DNA of 64,000 nucleotides from Leptospira biflexa serovar Patoc strain 'Patoc 1 (Paris)'. Lineage in GTDB: Bacteria > Spirochaetota > Leptospiria > Leptospirales > Leptospiraceae. This document shows, piece by piece, positions 1 to 9,617 of the stretch. Position 1 is the first letter of the stretch. Each line of letters begins with the position of its first letter. The stretch lies in assembly GCF_000017685.1 (NCBI RefSeq), contig NC_010602.1:2001501-2065500 (forward strand), written 5' to 3'. A model generated the notes under the pieces. That model worked only from the letters and a program-made list of their open reading frames with translations, did no database searches and was not told the DNA's origin. The position numbers and the translations under genes were made by a program.

Positions 1-640
1 GTATTTTTTCCAACGCCGTGATATGTCCCTCCCCCCTTCTAGGGTCCCTATTTTTTTCTTCGATCAATTCTGATATGGTTTTGATTCCATCTCCGACGAC
101 ATTAGCCGGGACTCGGTTGCATACAGCCACTACCTCATCACCTAATACTAAAAATCGATACTCCGGTCCCTCAATGAACTCTTCAATGATGATGGAACTC
201 GAAAAGGAAAAAGATTGTTTTACAAAATATGTGAATTTTTCTAGGGAATCATTAGGTTCTGATATTCCGATTCCAATTCCAAAATTGGTTGTCACAGGTT
301 TTACAACTTTTTTTTTGTTTTGAAAAATGGTATAATCGTTTAGGGCATCTTCAAGTCTAGAATAATGTTTTCCGATCGGAACACGAACCCCATCCTCTGC
401 TAACACTAGTTTGGAGGCGATTTTATTTTCCATCACGAGATAGGTCATGAGACTATCGAGTCTTGTTTTACTGGCTTCCTTTACAAATTCGGTATGGCTG
501 CCTTGTTTCAATCTTAGGAAATTTTCTTTCCGATCGATCACCTGCACCTCAATCCCTCGTGAAATCGCATCTCGAATGATGATCTGGGTCGAAATCTCCA
601 AGTCTTCCCAACCAGGAAGTAGTGGTTTCGGTTCTGTCAT
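1..640 (-). CDS. Glutathione synthetase-like ATP-grasp protein (GshF C-terminal type), 3' part outside window
   Basis: The reading frame begins at ATG 638-640 and stays open to the window edge, so the C-terminus is missing. The roughly 213 visible residues resemble the ATP-grasp half of bifunctional GshF (GshAB): an opening segment with STQIIIRDAISRG and VIDRKENF, then MENKIASKLVLAEDGVRVP and an EEFIEGPEYRFLVLGDEVV strand. By family this half joins gamma-glutamylcysteine and glycine to make glutathione with ATP in the cytoplasm. One base separates its ATG from the gshA stop, so the two are probably translationally coupled. A cyanophycin-synthetase-like ligase is the alternative, but the position after gshA favours glutathione. 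Confidence 0.8.
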   Translation of the reverse strand, partial: MTEPKPLLPGWEDLEISTQIIIRDAISRGIEVQVIDRKENFLRLKQGSHTEFVKEASKTRLDSLMTYLVMENKIASKLVLAEDGVRVPIGKHYSRLEDALNDYTIFQNKKKVVKPVTTNFGIGIGISEPNDSLEKFTYFVKQSFSFSSSIIIEEFIEGPEYRFLVLGDEVVAVCNRVPANVVGDGIKTISELIEEKNRDPRRGEGHITALEKI

Positions 641-641
641 T

Positions 642-2243
642 TTAAACCTCACTACAAAGTTTGAGAGGTTTGATTTGGATGGGCTTTTGATTTTTTTTCA
701 AATGGCTACCTTCTAATGTTTCCATTTTTTTTTGTTCATAGATGGATTGTTCACTCAAATCTTCATAGTATTTGATTCGATTGGGAGATAAGACCTTTTG
801 CAAAAGTTCTTCTTTATGGGAACGGGCAAGGGCCAATCCAAATTCTCGATAACTCGATTTGTTGATTTTTAGATCCAATTCAGACATTGTGGCACCAAGT
901 AAACTTGGATCGTCCCATTTTTCCCATTGAGATTCCAATGCACGGCTAAAAGGTCCATTTGCATCATTCTCATCTAATAAATCCGCAATGGGTTGCAAAT
1001 CGACAAACAACTGGTAAACCATATCTCGTAGTAAAATTTCTTTCTCAAATAAATACACTTTGGTTTCAGGTTTTCGACCAAACCAAGTTGTTTGTTCTTG
1101 GTTCTTTCTCCAATTGGCCATTTCCACCAAATCTGCTTTAGGTGACTCATTTAACATACAATACAAGAGAACCATATGGATAAAGTATAGGCGAGATTCT
1201 TCCACACCAATTGCCGAAAACGGATCTAAATCGAGAAGTCTAATTTCTAAATATTCAACACCTCGCTCCACAAGAGCATCCACGACCCGTTCTTCCCCTT
1301 TGGGAACCTGTTTTGGTCTCACGAGGGAATAGTATTCATTTTCCAATTGTAAGATATAATCATTCAATTGATTCGTTGGTTTTGTATTAAATTGTTTATA
1401 CGGTGGGTAGGTTTTAGATACTACATGGCACATCCCTGCAGCATACTCATGTAAAGAATTGACAGAAATTGGATATTTTCCTTGTACCTTACTTGTATAA
1501 CCGATACTTGATAAACGTAAGGTAGTTGCAAACGGTGCATTTAATGTTTTTGCATCTAATTTTTGTAAATTTTTATTCGATTTTTCTGAATCAACAAATG
1601 TGACATCCGTTAGACTTGATGTTCCAAAAAGATACAAGAGTGCTGGTGAGATTCGGTAAAAATTACGGATGGTATCAAAATAGATTTGAGATTTTGTATC
1701 TTTGGAAAGAGGTTTTTGAAATCTTCTTTCTGAAACTACTGACAACATACAAGAATCAAAGGACACATTATAATGAACCCCTGAAATCGTTTGCATTTTT
1801 TTTCCATATCGATGGCCAAGTCCATTGCGATAGATTGTTTTTTTCCTTCCTTCTGCAGAAGTACCGTATTGTCCAACTTCAATTTTATTTTCTGTTGGTA
1901 AAGCTGGTGGCATACTGAATGGCCACAAGTATTCATCTTCTAAACTTCTGGCAGTGAAAGCATGTAGTTCAGTCAGCTCGGCAAGTGCATCAGGGATCGT
2001 CTTATGGATGTTTGTTGCATATTCAATTTGAGCTTCAGCAAAATCTGTTTTGATGAGTGGGTGTGTCAAACTAGATCCAAGAAATTTTGGATGTGGTTCT
2101 TGCGATAAAAATACCTTCTCATTCACACGTACACTTTCTCTCTCCAATCCATGTTTGGCGCTGAGGAGACAGTCTTTATATTCATTTGCAAATAAGGCGA
2201 CTGTTGAATTTTTTTGTTTCGGTTTTAATAATTTTCCTTTCAT
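642..2243 (-). CDS. gshA: Glutamate-cysteine ligase
   Basis: This 533-residue protein matches the proteobacterial/GshF-type glutamate-cysteine ligase, which condenses glutamate and cysteine with ATP in the first step of glutathione synthesis. Visible family segments are GLERESVRV near residue 34, the HPLIKTDFAEAQIE stretch near residue 62, and SGVHYNVSF near residue 155. The length fits a stand-alone ligase or the N-terminal half of GshF. The ATG lies 3 bases after the ggt stop and its own stop is 1 base before the ATP-grasp gene, so ggt, gshA and the synthetase read as one operon. No strong Shine-Dalgarno is seen, which suggests coupling to ggt translation. Confidence 0.93.
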   Translation of the reverse strand: MKGKLLKPKQKNSTVALFANEYKDCLLSAKHGLERESVRVNEKVFLSQEPHPKFLGSSLTHPLIKTDFAEAQIEYATNIHKTIPDALAELTELHAFTARSLEDEYLWPFSMPPALPTENKIEVGQYGTSAEGRKKTIYRNGLGHRYGKKMQTISGVHYNVSFDSCMLSVVSERRFQKPLSKDTKSQIYFDTIRNFYRISPALLYLFGTSSLTDVTFVDSEKSNKNLQKLDAKTLNAPFATTLRLSSIGYTSKVQGKYPISVNSLHEYAAGMCHVVSKTYPPYKQFNTKPTNQLNDYILQLENEYYSLVRPKQVPKGEERVVDALVERGVEYLEIRLLDLDPFSAIGVEESRLYFIHMVLLYCMLNESPKADLVEMANWRKNQEQTTWFGRKPETKVYLFEKEILLRDMVYQLFVDLQPIADLLDENDANGPFSRALESQWEKWDDPSLLGATMSELDLKINKSSYREFGLALARSHKEELLQKVLSPNRIKYYEDLSEQSIYEQKKMETLEGSHLKKNQKPIQIKPLKLCSEV

Positions 2244-2246
2244 CGA

Positions 2247-4019
2247 CTAAAAACCTAAAGGAACTCCTTCCCCTTTCGGATCCGACACTCCTATCAGTTT
2301 GTCTCCTTCTTTTGACACTACGAATACTTTTGCTCGGTGCCTACCATATTGGACTTGGTAAAATGGTAATTCCGATTCAGGAAAATATCCTTTTAGTTCT
2401 GGATCTAAAAATAATGTATCAGGGTTGTATTGGTGGTGGATCCTAGGAAAGGAAACACTTTCATATAGACTTCGTTTTTGGATCAAATAATGATACAAGG
2501 TATTGAAAATACTAGTAGGGATTTGGGATCCACCTGGAGCTCCTATGACAAGTTTGGTGTTCCCATTCGGATCCAAAAGAATGGAAGGACTCATGCTGGA
2601 AAGAGGGGTTTTTCCTGGTGCAATGGCATTGGCCTTGGAACCGACAAGTCCGTATAAATTGGGAATCCCGGGTGCGATGGAAAAATCGTCCATGGTATTA
2701 TTCAAAACAAGTCCAGTGCCAGGAACCATTTGCCCTGCTCCAAAAATCCCGTTGATGGATTGTGTGGAAGAAACTGCGTTTCCTTCCTTGTCTAAAACAG
2801 AAATATGAGTCGTGTTATAGGAATCTTTTGGTTCAACAGGTTTTTGGATTTCTTGCCAACTGCCAGAGACCACTTTTTTTTCGATTTGGTTTACTTCTTC
2901 TTGGATGTATGCCTGTGAGTTCAGTTTGGTAACTGGGATCTCTGTAAATTTGGGATCTCCTCCAAGGACTGCTCGGTCTCGAAAAGCCACCCGCATCGCT
3001 TCTGTGATTTGAATGGATTCTCCTACGATCCCTTTGGGAAACGATTTCCGTTTCATCATTTCTGCATACAAATGCATCATGGTCACCAAATGGACTCCAG
3101 AACTCGGCGGAGGCATTGTGAGAATTTGATGACCCCATACCGAACTTACCAACGGGTCCAATTGTTTTACTTGGTATTCTTTCCAATCCGCTTCACTGAT
3201 AAAACCATCATATCCTTCGTAATATTGGGAAACAAGTTTGACTGTCTCCCCATCAATCCATTCCTTCTCTTCCTGGTCTAAAATTCGAGTGAAGGTTTGG
3301 AATAAATCCTCTTGGACAAGAAGTTCCCCTTCACGGATGGGACGGTTATCGATCCCAAACACTTTTTGCATCTCTGGATTCATATTAGGCCAAACTTTGG
3401 TTACGGCATTCGCTAAATCTGCGTAAACGGAAAACCCATTTTTCGCATAACGCATTGCAGGCGCTAATACCTCTTCCAATGGAAGTTTTCCATGTTGTTT
3501 TTGAATTTTTAGAATCCCTTGGACATTCCCTGGAACCGCTACGCTATATGGTCCTTTCAGAATTTTTTCAGAGTTTGCACTTCCATCCGGTTTTAAATAA
3601 AAGGAGGCAGTCCCTTTTTTTGGGGATCGCTCGCGAAAATCATAAGCCCACTTTCCTTTTTTAGGAAAATAAAGAACCGCAAATCCACCTCCAAATAAAC
3701 CTGTGGAATGAGGTCGTAAGACAGAGATGGCAAAACTGGCAGCGGAAAACACATCCACTACGTTCCCACCCTTCTTCCAAACTTCCACTCCCGCTTGGGA
3801 AGCCAAAGGGTGATCGGTGGCGATCATAAATTCTCGGCCTACGAGTTCGTATCGATCTCGTTTTTCAACTGATCCTTGGACTTGAGGGAAAATTGGTTCT
3901 GAAACAAAGGATCTCTCTTTTGGATCGAAAAGTGTGTGAATCGTTTCACAACTACCAACGAGTAAAGGCAGAAGAAAGAAAAAACAAAAAAGAAAAGCCC
4001 TTCTTTTTGTCCCGATCAA
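2247..4019 (-). CDS. ggt: Gamma-glutamyltranspeptidase, probable lipoprotein
   Basis: Gamma-glutamyltranspeptidase cleaves glutathione and other gamma-glutamyl compounds outside the cytoplasm. The proenzyme cuts itself before a threonine, here the first T of the NTTHISV motif (residue 403 counting from the chosen start). I chose a TTG at 4019 (590 aa): it overlaps the preceding stop as TTGA, has GGGGA seven bases upstream, and gives a compact signal peptide (KRR, hydrophobic run, VGSC) with a lipobox cysteine at residue 24. An ATG at 4088 is in frame, but would add 23 residues and overlap the upstream gene by 73 bases. Its place between suf and gsh genes suggests cysteine recovery from glutathione. 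Confidence 0.9.
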   Translation of the reverse strand: MIGTKRRAFLFCFFFLLPLLVGSCETIHTLFDPKERSFVSEPIFPQVQGSVEKRDRYELVGREFMIATDHPLASQAGVEVWKKGGNVVDVFSAASFAISVLRPHSTGLFGGGFAVLYFPKKGKWAYDFRERSPKKGTASFYLKPDGSANSEKILKGPYSVAVPGNVQGILKIQKQHGKLPLEEVLAPAMRYAKNGFSVYADLANAVTKVWPNMNPEMQKVFGIDNRPIREGELLVQEDLFQTFTRILDQEEKEWIDGETVKLVSQYYEGYDGFISEADWKEYQVKQLDPLVSSVWGHQILTMPPPSSGVHLVTMMHLYAEMMKRKSFPKGIVGESIQITEAMRVAFRDRAVLGGDPKFTEIPVTKLNSQAYIQEEVNQIEKKVVSGSWQEIQKPVEPKDSYNTTHISVLDKEGNAVSSTQSINGIFGAGQMVPGTGLVLNNTMDDFSIAPGIPNLYGLVGSKANAIAPGKTPLSSMSPSILLDPNGNTKLVIGAPGGSQIPTSIFNTLYHYLIQKRSLYESVSFPRIHHQYNPDTLFLDPELKGYFPESELPFYQVQYGRHRAKVFVVSKEGDKLIGVSDPKGEGVPLGF

Positions 4020-4339
4020 TCGAAAATCCCCATTTGCATTTTTGCTTCTTCGCTTGCCATCTGACGCGGATCCCATTTGGGGTTCCAAACCACATGGACA
4101 ATGATTTCCGAAATTCCATCCACTCGTAAGGCATGGTTTTCTATGTCTTGTTTCATTTGGGGACCTGCGGGACAGGCCAGCGAGGTATATGTCATTGTTA
4201 CTTCTGCTGTTTCACCAACAACTTTCACGTCATATATCAAACCAAGTTCCACTAGGGAGATTCCAATCTCTGGATCTTCGACGGAACGGATGCTATGGAA
4301 GACTTCCCACTCTTTTTCTGTTTCTGGGTCTCTGATCAT
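4016..4339 (-). CDS. MIP18/DUF59 family iron-sulfur assembly protein (SufT-like)
   Basis: A 107-residue protein of the MIP18 (DUF59) family, which helps insert or mature Fe-S clusters. It shows the family core: SVEDPEIGISLVELGLIYDV near the N-terminus, then TSLACPAGPQM with the conserved cysteine, and a C-terminal VVWNPKWDP. I start at the ATG at 4339, which overlaps the sufU stop as ATGA; an in-frame upstream start at 4390 would lie inside sufU. Its stop overlaps the likely TTG start of ggt. Placement directly after sufS and sufU supports a SufT-like accessory role; the exact client proteins cannot be told from the sequence. Confidence 0.88.
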   Translation of the reverse strand: MIRDPETEKEWEVFHSIRSVEDPEIGISLVELGLIYDVKVVGETAEVTMTYTSLACPAGPQMKQDIENHALRVDGISEIIVHVVWNPKWDPRQMASEEAKMQMGIFD

Positions 4340-4767
4340 TTTTTCACCTCGATGATTTTTTCTAAAGTTTGCCAAGGCAAAAGGGCACAACGATGACGAC
4401 TGGAATGTGTTTTCACTATCCTTAAAAAAGATATCTCCTCTAAATCACCAAACAAGGAAGATTCATTCCCTTCTAAAAATTTTTTACGTTCGATTCCATA
4501 AGATCCAATGAATTCATATGAAATTAGACTTTGATTTTTAAACAAAAATCCAACGGATGCCGCACATATGGAACAAGAGTCTCCCGAAACGGCCTTGATT
4601 TGAATCGTTTTCTTCTCAGTTATTTGGTAATACAACTTAACTTCATCCCCACATAAAGGATTTAAACTTTTTACTTCCAGTAGTGGTTCACTCGGGATGA
4701 TCCAATTGGCGTAGGATTTCCATTTCAGAAAATCCTCATAAGATTTATTTTCTGACGACACGACCAA
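4336..4767 (-). CDS. sufU: SufU/IscU-like scaffold or sulfur-transfer protein
   Basis: This 143-residue protein has the three cysteine sites of the SufU/IscU fold: NPLCGDEV near residue 38, [14 protein letters not shown] near residue 81, and RHRCALLPW near residue 125. The spaced RxxCA-L-W ending is more like SufU, which accepts sulfur from SufS, than classical IscU; that choice is inference. It overlaps the end of sufS by 23 bases, which fits the functional partnership with the desulfurase. A downstream start would shorten the overlap, but no better Shine-Dalgarno is evident. Confidence 0.88.
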   Translation of the reverse strand: MVVSSENKSYEDFLKWKSYANWIIPSEPLLEVKSLNPLCGDEVKLYYQITEKKTIQIKAVSGDSCSICAASVGFLFKNQSLISYEFIGSYGIERKKFLEGNESSLFGDLEEISFLRIVKTHSSRHRCALLPWQTLEKIIEVKK

Positions 4768-5989
4768 ATATCGATTTCACTTTTTCGATTGAATGGACTA
4801 ATACATCGATGTCTTCTTTTGTATTGTACAAATAGAAGGAAGCGCGACAGGTTCCAGGGATTTGTAATTGTTTCATCAAAGGTTGGCAACAATGATGTCC
4901 CACACGGATGGCAACACCTTCTTCGTCGAGTATGGATCCTACATCATGCGGATGGATCCCTTCCATAGTAAAGGAAACCACTCCTCCACGTTTTTCTAAA
5001 TCCTCTGTACCAAAAATCGTAAGTCCACCTATTTTTTGCATTCGTTCCAATGCATATTCGGTTAACATTCGTTCATGCTCTTTGATGTTTTTCATTCCCA
5101 CTTTTTGTAGATAATCAAGTGCATGTGAAAAACCAATGACACCCGCAATATTAGGAGTTCCGGCTTCTAATTTCGCAGGTAAGGCTGCATATGTGGAACT
5201 TTCTAATTCGACAGACTCAATCATATCTCCACCACCTAACCAAGGCGGCATGGCTTCTAATATTTCTTCTTTACCGAAAAGGACACCTACTCCCGTTGGC
5301 CCAAGCATTTTGTGAGCGGAAAAGGCATAAAAATCAACATCCATATCCACTAGATGGATTGGCATATGGCAAGCAGCCTGCGCTCCATCTACAAGTACTT
5401 TGGCACCCACTTGGCGCGCCCGATCAATGATTTTGGTTAGGTCATGGATAGTTCCTGTGACGTTCGACATTTGGCTAATCGCAACAATTTTTGTGCGTTT
5501 GGTGATGATTTCATTTAACTTCGATAAATCGTATGTTGTGTCATCAAGGATAGGAATGAATTTTAAAAATGCTTTTTTTTCACGGGCCAACATTTGCCAA
5601 GGAACCAAATTGGAATGATGTTCCTGGACAGATAAAACAATTTCATCACCTTCAGAAACATTGGTGCGTCCATAAGTTTGTGCCACTAAGTTGATGGCAT
5701 CCGTTGTTCCACGTGTAAATATAATGGCCTTTGCACACTGTGCTTGGAAAAAATGGGATGTTTTAATCCTCGTCCTTTCAAAGAGTTCTGTTGCATGTTG
5801 TGAAAGATAATACACACCCCGATGGATGTTCGCATTTTCTTTCACATAATAATCGTTTGTTGCCTGGATCACCGAGAGTGGTTTTTGGGAAGTAGCTCCA
5901 TTGTCTAAATAAACAAGTTCTTTCCCATTGGGCATGGTTTGAGAAAGGATTGGGAAATCTTTGCGTAAATTGTATGGATCTAAACTCAT
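4745..5989 (-). CDS. sufS: Cysteine desulfurase SufS
   Basis: A 414-residue class V aminotransferase-fold enzyme using pyridoxal phosphate to take sulfur from cysteine for Fe-S clusters. The PLP lysine is K227 in [10 protein letters not shown], the cofactor region [11 protein letters not shown] lies near residue 200, and the catalytic cysteine is C367 in [10 protein letters not shown] second cysteine follows at 368, where many SufS proteins have alanine. Start ATG 5989 overlaps the Rieske gene stop by 4 bases (ATGA), typical of this tightly packed operon. The length matches the SufS (group II) rather than the NifS/IscS class. Confidence 0.96.
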   Translation of the reverse strand: MSLDPYNLRKDFPILSQTMPNGKELVYLDNGATSQKPLSVIQATNDYYVKENANIHRGVYYLSQHATELFERTRIKTSHFFQAQCAKAIIFTRGTTDAINLVAQTYGRTNVSEGDEIVLSVQEHHSNLVPWQMLAREKKAFLKFIPILDDTTYDLSKLNEIITKRTKIVAISQMSNVTGTIHDLTKIIDRARQVGAKVLVDGAQAACHMPIHLVDMDVDFYAFSAHKMLGPTGVGVLFGKEEILEAMPPWLGGGDMIESVELESSTYAALPAKLEAGTPNIAGVIGFSHALDYLQKVGMKNIKEHERMLTEYALERMQKIGGLTIFGTEDLEKRGGVVSFTMEGIHPHDVGSILDEEGVAIRVGHHCCQPLMKQLQIPGTCRASFYLYNTKEDIDVLVHSIEKVKSIFGRVVRK

Positions 5990-6303
5990 ACGGACTCCAA
6001 ATCCACTTCCAAATCATCCCCATTCACTTTTGTAGGAAACATCGTCAATGGTTCTGTCGCGGGCAATGCCAGTACACTTCCATCACGAATGTCAAATTTG
6101 GCAAAGTGCCTGGGGCAAGTGATCACACATCCTTCTAATTTTCCACAGGAAATTTCTTCCCCATCATGGGTACAGGAATCTTCAAATGCAAAATATTGAT
6201 TTTGCCATTTGGTGACAACAACGGAAAAATGCCGAGTTTTGATGACAGAAAGTTTCCCTTCTTCAATTTCCTGAATGGAAATTAATTTTTTAAACGCCAT
6301 CAT
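5986..6303 (-). CDS. Rieske [2Fe-2S] ferredoxin-like protein
   Basis: A small protein (105 aa, or 104 from the second ATG) that is essentially one Rieske domain. The two ligand pairs are clear: CTH near residue 43 and CPRH near residue 64, which would bind a [2Fe-2S] cluster through two Cys and two His. It resembles ferredoxin subunits of aromatic ring dioxygenases and NirD-like proteins, but no oxygenase is nearby. It sits between sufD and sufS with ATGA overlaps on both sides. A role as electron donor in cluster assembly is inferred from position only. Confidence 0.9.
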   Translation of the reverse strand: MMAFKKLISIQEIEEGKLSVIKTRHFSVVVTKWQNQYFAFEDSCTHDGEEISCGKLEGCVITCPRHFAKFDIRDGSVLALPATEPLTMFPTKVNGDDLEVDLESV

Positions 6304-7463
6304 TTCCCTCCCACAAGTAAACCATGAATGGTAGATTCCAATCCTTCTTTGATCTGATCCGAAAAACCAATTCGTTGGATGGTTTCCCCGTAGAATGCAG
6401 TGACTAGCAGTGATTTTGATTCTTCAGGGCTCAAACCCCGCGACAAAAGATAAAAATACTGTTCTTCATCAATATCCCCTACGGTAGCACCATGGGTACA
6501 TGAAACATCTTCGGCAAGAACTTCGAGTTTTGGATTGGCTTCCGCTCTTGCTTTTTTATTTAGCGAGAGATTGAATGACTCTTGGTGGGCCACCACTTTT
6601 TTTAAGTTAGGTGGGATGATCAAATTACCTGTAAAAATATGATGGGACCTGTCAGTGACAATTGTTTTATAACTGATTTTACTTGTCGTATGGTCTGCAT
6701 GATGGATCATTTCCATATCCAAATCTTTTAGGTTCCTTTTGGAAAGTGCAGACACTCCATCGATTGTCACCTCTGCCCCTTTACCCAATAAATGAGAATG
6801 TAAAAACAATTTTGAACGAAAACCACCAAAAGGGAAATGGTGCAGTTTTACGGAGGCATTTTCTTTGGTTAAAACAAGGACACTCCTAAATTGGATGAGG
6901 TCTTCATCACAATTTTCTTCATCCAAGATTTCAACATGAGAATCCCCTTCTGAAACAAAAACATCAAATATGGTTTGTAAGTGGAGTCGTTCAGTATCAT
7001 GTTTTGTTTCTGTGTATAATTTGATTTGGGACGTATACCCTCTCGGAACATAAAAAATTCGAACCAAGGACCGAGCATCGTCTCCTAACAAACTGCGATA
7101 GACATCGTTTGTTCCATCTTCGCAGACCACAATTTGAATCTCTCTTGCAAACAAAACAGAAACATAAGTAAAATAATCTTTTGGCAAATGGTGTTTCACC
7201 AAATTCAAAATAACATCCAAGGTATCCTCCGATACCAAAGGATTCGCAGAATCGTCGGTTTGCCCTTCGTAATGATCATTTTTGAGCTTAGGATCAAAAC
7301 CAAGTTCATTCCAATCAATGGAACTAATAGGAAACTTACGATAGGATTCATCTTTTTCTGTGGGAAGAGCCAAAACCTCCCAATCACCTAGAAGAGACGA
7401 ACAAAATTGATTTCGTTTTTTTTGGTTTAATATAAAATGATTTTTGATGAGTGAGGAATTCAT
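6300..7463 (-). CDS. sufD: Fe-S cluster assembly protein SufD
   Basis: A 387-residue SufB/SufD-family beta-helix protein. The C-terminal core has the SufD signature: [24 protein letters not shown] followed by [12 protein letters not shown]. SufD acts with SufB and the ATPase SufC as cluster scaffold. I use the ATG at 7463, which overlaps the sufC stop as ATGA, rather than an in-frame start at 7490 inside sufC. No SufB gene occurs in the window, so a partner must be encoded elsewhere or this protein replaces it. The SufD call rests on the CTHGATVG loop; SufB proteins have a different sequence there. Confidence 0.92.
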   Translation of the reverse strand: MNSSLIKNHFILNQKKRNQFCSSLLGDWEVLALPTEKDESYRKFPISSIDWNELGFDPKLKNDHYEGQTDDSANPLVSEDTLDVILNLVKHHLPKDYFTYVSVLFAREIQIVVCEDGTNDVYRSLLGDDARSLVRIFYVPRGYTSQIKLYTETKHDTERLHLQTIFDVFVSEGDSHVEILDEENCDEDLIQFRSVLVLTKENASVKLHHFPFGGFRSKLFLHSHLLGKGAEVTIDGVSALSKRNLKDLDMEMIHHADHTTSKISYKTIVTDRSHHIFTGNLIIPPNLKKVVAHQESFNLSLNKKARAEANPKLEVLAEDVSCTHGATVGDIDEEQYFYLLSRGLSPEESKSLLVTAFYGETIQRIGFSDQIKEGLESTIHGLLVGGK

Positions 7464-8212
7464 TTGACCCCTTCTCTCTCCAAAATCCAATCATAACCAA
7501 CCTCTTCTAATTTTAAGGAAAGGTCTTTTCCACCAGTCTCTAAAATGCGACCATCAGCAAACACATGCACAAAATCAGGAACAATATAATTCAACATCCT
7601 TTGGTAATGTGTGATGAGTAAAATTGATCGTTCAGGGTTTCGGTTGGCATTGATCCCTTCGGAAACAATGCGAAGTGCGTCAATGTCGAGACCAGAATCG
7701 GTTTCATCCAAAATGGATAAAACTGGCTTCAACAAATTCATCTGTAAAATTTCGGCACGTTTTTTTTCACCACCAGAAAATCCATCATTCACATAACGGC
7801 CAATAAACGATTGTGGGACTTCCAGAAGATCCATGGCAGTCTTCAACTCTTGTTTGAATTCTTTCACAGGGACATCTTTGCCACGGTGGGCTTTGAGAAT
7901 GGATTTTAAAAAATTACCGATGGTGACCCCTGGGAGTGCTGTTGGGTATTGGAAAGACAAAAAGAGTCCAAGTCTTGCCCTTTCGTCTGTGGATAATTTT
8001 AAAATGGATTCTCCCCGAAATAAAATATCACCAGATGTGATTGTGTATTTTGGGTGGCCCAAAATGACGTTGGATAAGGTACTCTTTCCTGAACCGTTCG
8101 GCCCCATGATGGCATGGACTTCCCCCGCCCCAATGGTCAGGTTCACCCCACGGAGGATTTGTTTGTCTCCGACATTTGCATGTAGCGATTGTATTTCGAG
8201 AATTGCGGACAA
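7460..8212 (-). CDS. sufC: Fe-S assembly ATPase SufC
   Basis: A 250-residue ABC-type ATPase that powers the SufBCD scaffold in the cytoplasm. Walker A is GPNGSGKS (37-44), the signature FSGGEK lies at 145-150, Walker B ends in SILDE at 170, and the switch histidine is in ITHYQ (H202). The start is a TTG with AGGA seven bases upstream. It is the first gene of the suf-ggt-gsh operon; a TATAAT box and palindromes precede it at 8241-8262. Confidence 0.96.
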   Translation of the reverse strand: MSAILEIQSLHANVGDKQILRGVNLTIGAGEVHAIMGPNGSGKSTLSNVILGHPKYTITSGDILFRGESILKLSTDERARLGLFLSFQYPTALPGVTIGNFLKSILKAHRGKDVPVKEFKQELKTAMDLLEVPQSFIGRYVNDGFSGGEKKRAEILQMNLLKPVLSILDETDSGLDIDALRIVSEGINANRNPERSILLITHYQRMLNYIVPDFVHVFADGRILETGGKDLSLKLEEVGYDWILEREGVK

Positions 8213-8240
8213 GGTCGTATCCTGTTTTTTTATTTAGAAT

Positions 8241-8262
8241 GATTCTATATTATAGACGAATC
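8241..8262 (-). promoter_or_regulatory. Probable suf operon promoter -10 box inside nested palindromes
   Basis: On the minus strand a perfect TATAAT occupies 8249-8254, about 37 bases before the sufC TTG. It is centred in a 6-1-6 palindrome (TCTATA-T-TATAGA, 8244-8256), itself flanked by GATTC and GAATC (8241-8245 and 8258-8262). No consensus -35 sits at normal spacing. A palindrome on the -10 suits a repressor such as a Fur or Rrf2-family regulator, but which one is unknown. Confidence 0.5.
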
Positions 8263-8303
8263 CCTTCTACCAGGAAAAACGACCAGTCAAAAAAAACAAG
8301 ATT

Positions 8304-9542
8304 CTATTCCGACCAACTCACTTGTGCCACAAGGATCTTCCCTGCCATCAGAGAAAAGGTAAAAATCACATATTGGTTTTGGTTATTGATGTCATACAAA
8401 GGGTAAGTCACACCCCATTTCTTACGGAAACGTTCGGACTCCTCTTTGTGTTTTAAAAAATAAGGTTTCCAAGCATAATTGTTTCCAATTTGTCTCGACC
8501 GTTCCAAATACCCACCGTTCATCCGATCCAAGTCATACGTAGGAGTGATTTGGTAACCTTCTGCATCACAGACAAACACCTTTAGGATTTCTCGTGGGAG
8601 AGAACCAAGGATTTGCCCAAAACGAAAGGGAAAGTCTTCTTCCTTTGAATCCGAAAGCTCATAGAACAAATCTTGCAATTGGTCGATGATCTTCTGTTCC
8701 CGGATTCCCTTTTCTCGGAGCTCCCGAGAACGAACGCTGGAAAAGGTTTCGAGGACGGATTTCATTTTATCGGAAAACGTATTCCGATTTAAAAAATGGG
8801 GGTTCGGTGTGGAAAAATAATACCCTTGTAAGAGATTGGCTCCCATCGAAAGGGCTAAATTCACCTCTTCCTCCGTTTCAATCCCTTCAAACAGCAGTTG
8901 GCTCCCTAATTTTTGGCTCATTTCGGAAATGGCACCTAGGACCTGTTTGAAAGAGTTTTTATTCAAACTCTCTCGCATGATCCGAATGTCCACTTTCATG
9001 ATGTCGGGGTGGAGGTAACCAATTCGTTCCAAATTGGAAAATCCAGTCCCCAAATCATCAATGGCTATTTTTAAGCCATAATCCCGAAAGATTTGCACAA
9101 TTTGGATGAGGCGTTCTATGGATCCATCAAATTCATCCTCGGTGATTTCAATCACAACCTGATTGCGATCAATCCCATACTTTTCGATCAGTTGGATGAT
9201 ATGGAAATTTTCGGCAAATAAATCGGTATGATGGACTCGTGAGAGGAAGTTCGGCATCATATTAAAAAATAGTTTAGTCCGCAGGGAACTCTCTTTTAGA
9301 GTCTGGACCGCCTTCTCTCGTAAGATCCGGTCAATATTATAAATGGGAACCGGGTCGTGTTCGCGGTTGTGGAAGAGTCCACCTAAAGATTGGTAGGTGT
9401 TCTCCTCAGGATTGAACTGCCGGCCGAGTACCTCGTAGGCAGAAATGGAGCGATTGATGGCATTGACGATGGGTTGGAAATGAGGGACAAAGTATGTCTC
9501 GTTCCAAAACTGGTTTCCTTCCGTTGATTCCGTTGTGAACAT
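8304..9542 (-). CDS. EAL-domain cyclic-di-GMP phosphodiesterase, YkuI-like
   Basis: A 412-residue protein with an EAL domain (about residues 15-255) and a C-terminal sensor-like domain. Catalytic landmarks look intact: EVLGR for the EAL motif, EITEDE, the DDLGTGFSNL metal-binding loop, MKVD, FEGIET and LLQGYYF. This predicts hydrolysis of cyclic di-GMP. The C-terminal part (about 265-412, with VFVCDAEGYQ and YPLYDINNQNQ) resembles the PAS/Cache-like domain after EAL in Bacillus YkuI, and total length matches. There is no membrane segment. GGGAACC lies just before the ATG. It is separated from glgC by 117 bases carrying a direct repeat, so it may have its own promoter. Confidence 0.9.
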   Translation of the reverse strand: MFTTESTEGNQFWNETYFVPHFQPIVNAINRSISAYEVLGRQFNPEENTYQSLGGLFHNREHDPVPIYNIDRILREKAVQTLKESSLRTKLFFNMMPNFLSRVHHTDLFAENFHIIQLIEKYGIDRNQVVIEITEDEFDGSIERLIQIVQIFRDYGLKIAIDDLGTGFSNLERIGYLHPDIMKVDIRIMRESLNKNSFKQVLGAISEMSQKLGSQLLFEGIETEEEVNLALSMGANLLQGYYFSTPNPHFLNRNTFSDKMKSVLETFSSVRSRELREKGIREQKIIDQLQDLFYELSDSKEEDFPFRFGQILGSLPREILKVFVCDAEGYQITPTYDLDRMNGGYLERSRQIGNNYAWKPYFLKHKEESERFRKKWGVTYPLYDINNQNQYVIFTFSLMAGKILVAQVSWSE

Positions 9543-9617
9543 GGTTCCCTTTCTTCCAACCTAGAACTCAGTTCCAAACTGGCAAGAAAAATTCCACATT
9601 TTTGGAACAAAATGGAC

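Noticed and set aside
4020..4088. N-terminal extension of Ggt to ATG 4088
   Set aside because: It would overlap the SufT-like gene by 73 bases and push the signal peptide inward; the TTG at 4019 with GGGGA upstream fits better.
6300..7463. Calling the SufB/D protein SufB
   Set aside because: The [14 protein letters not shown] loop is the SufD form; SufB has a different sequence at that site.
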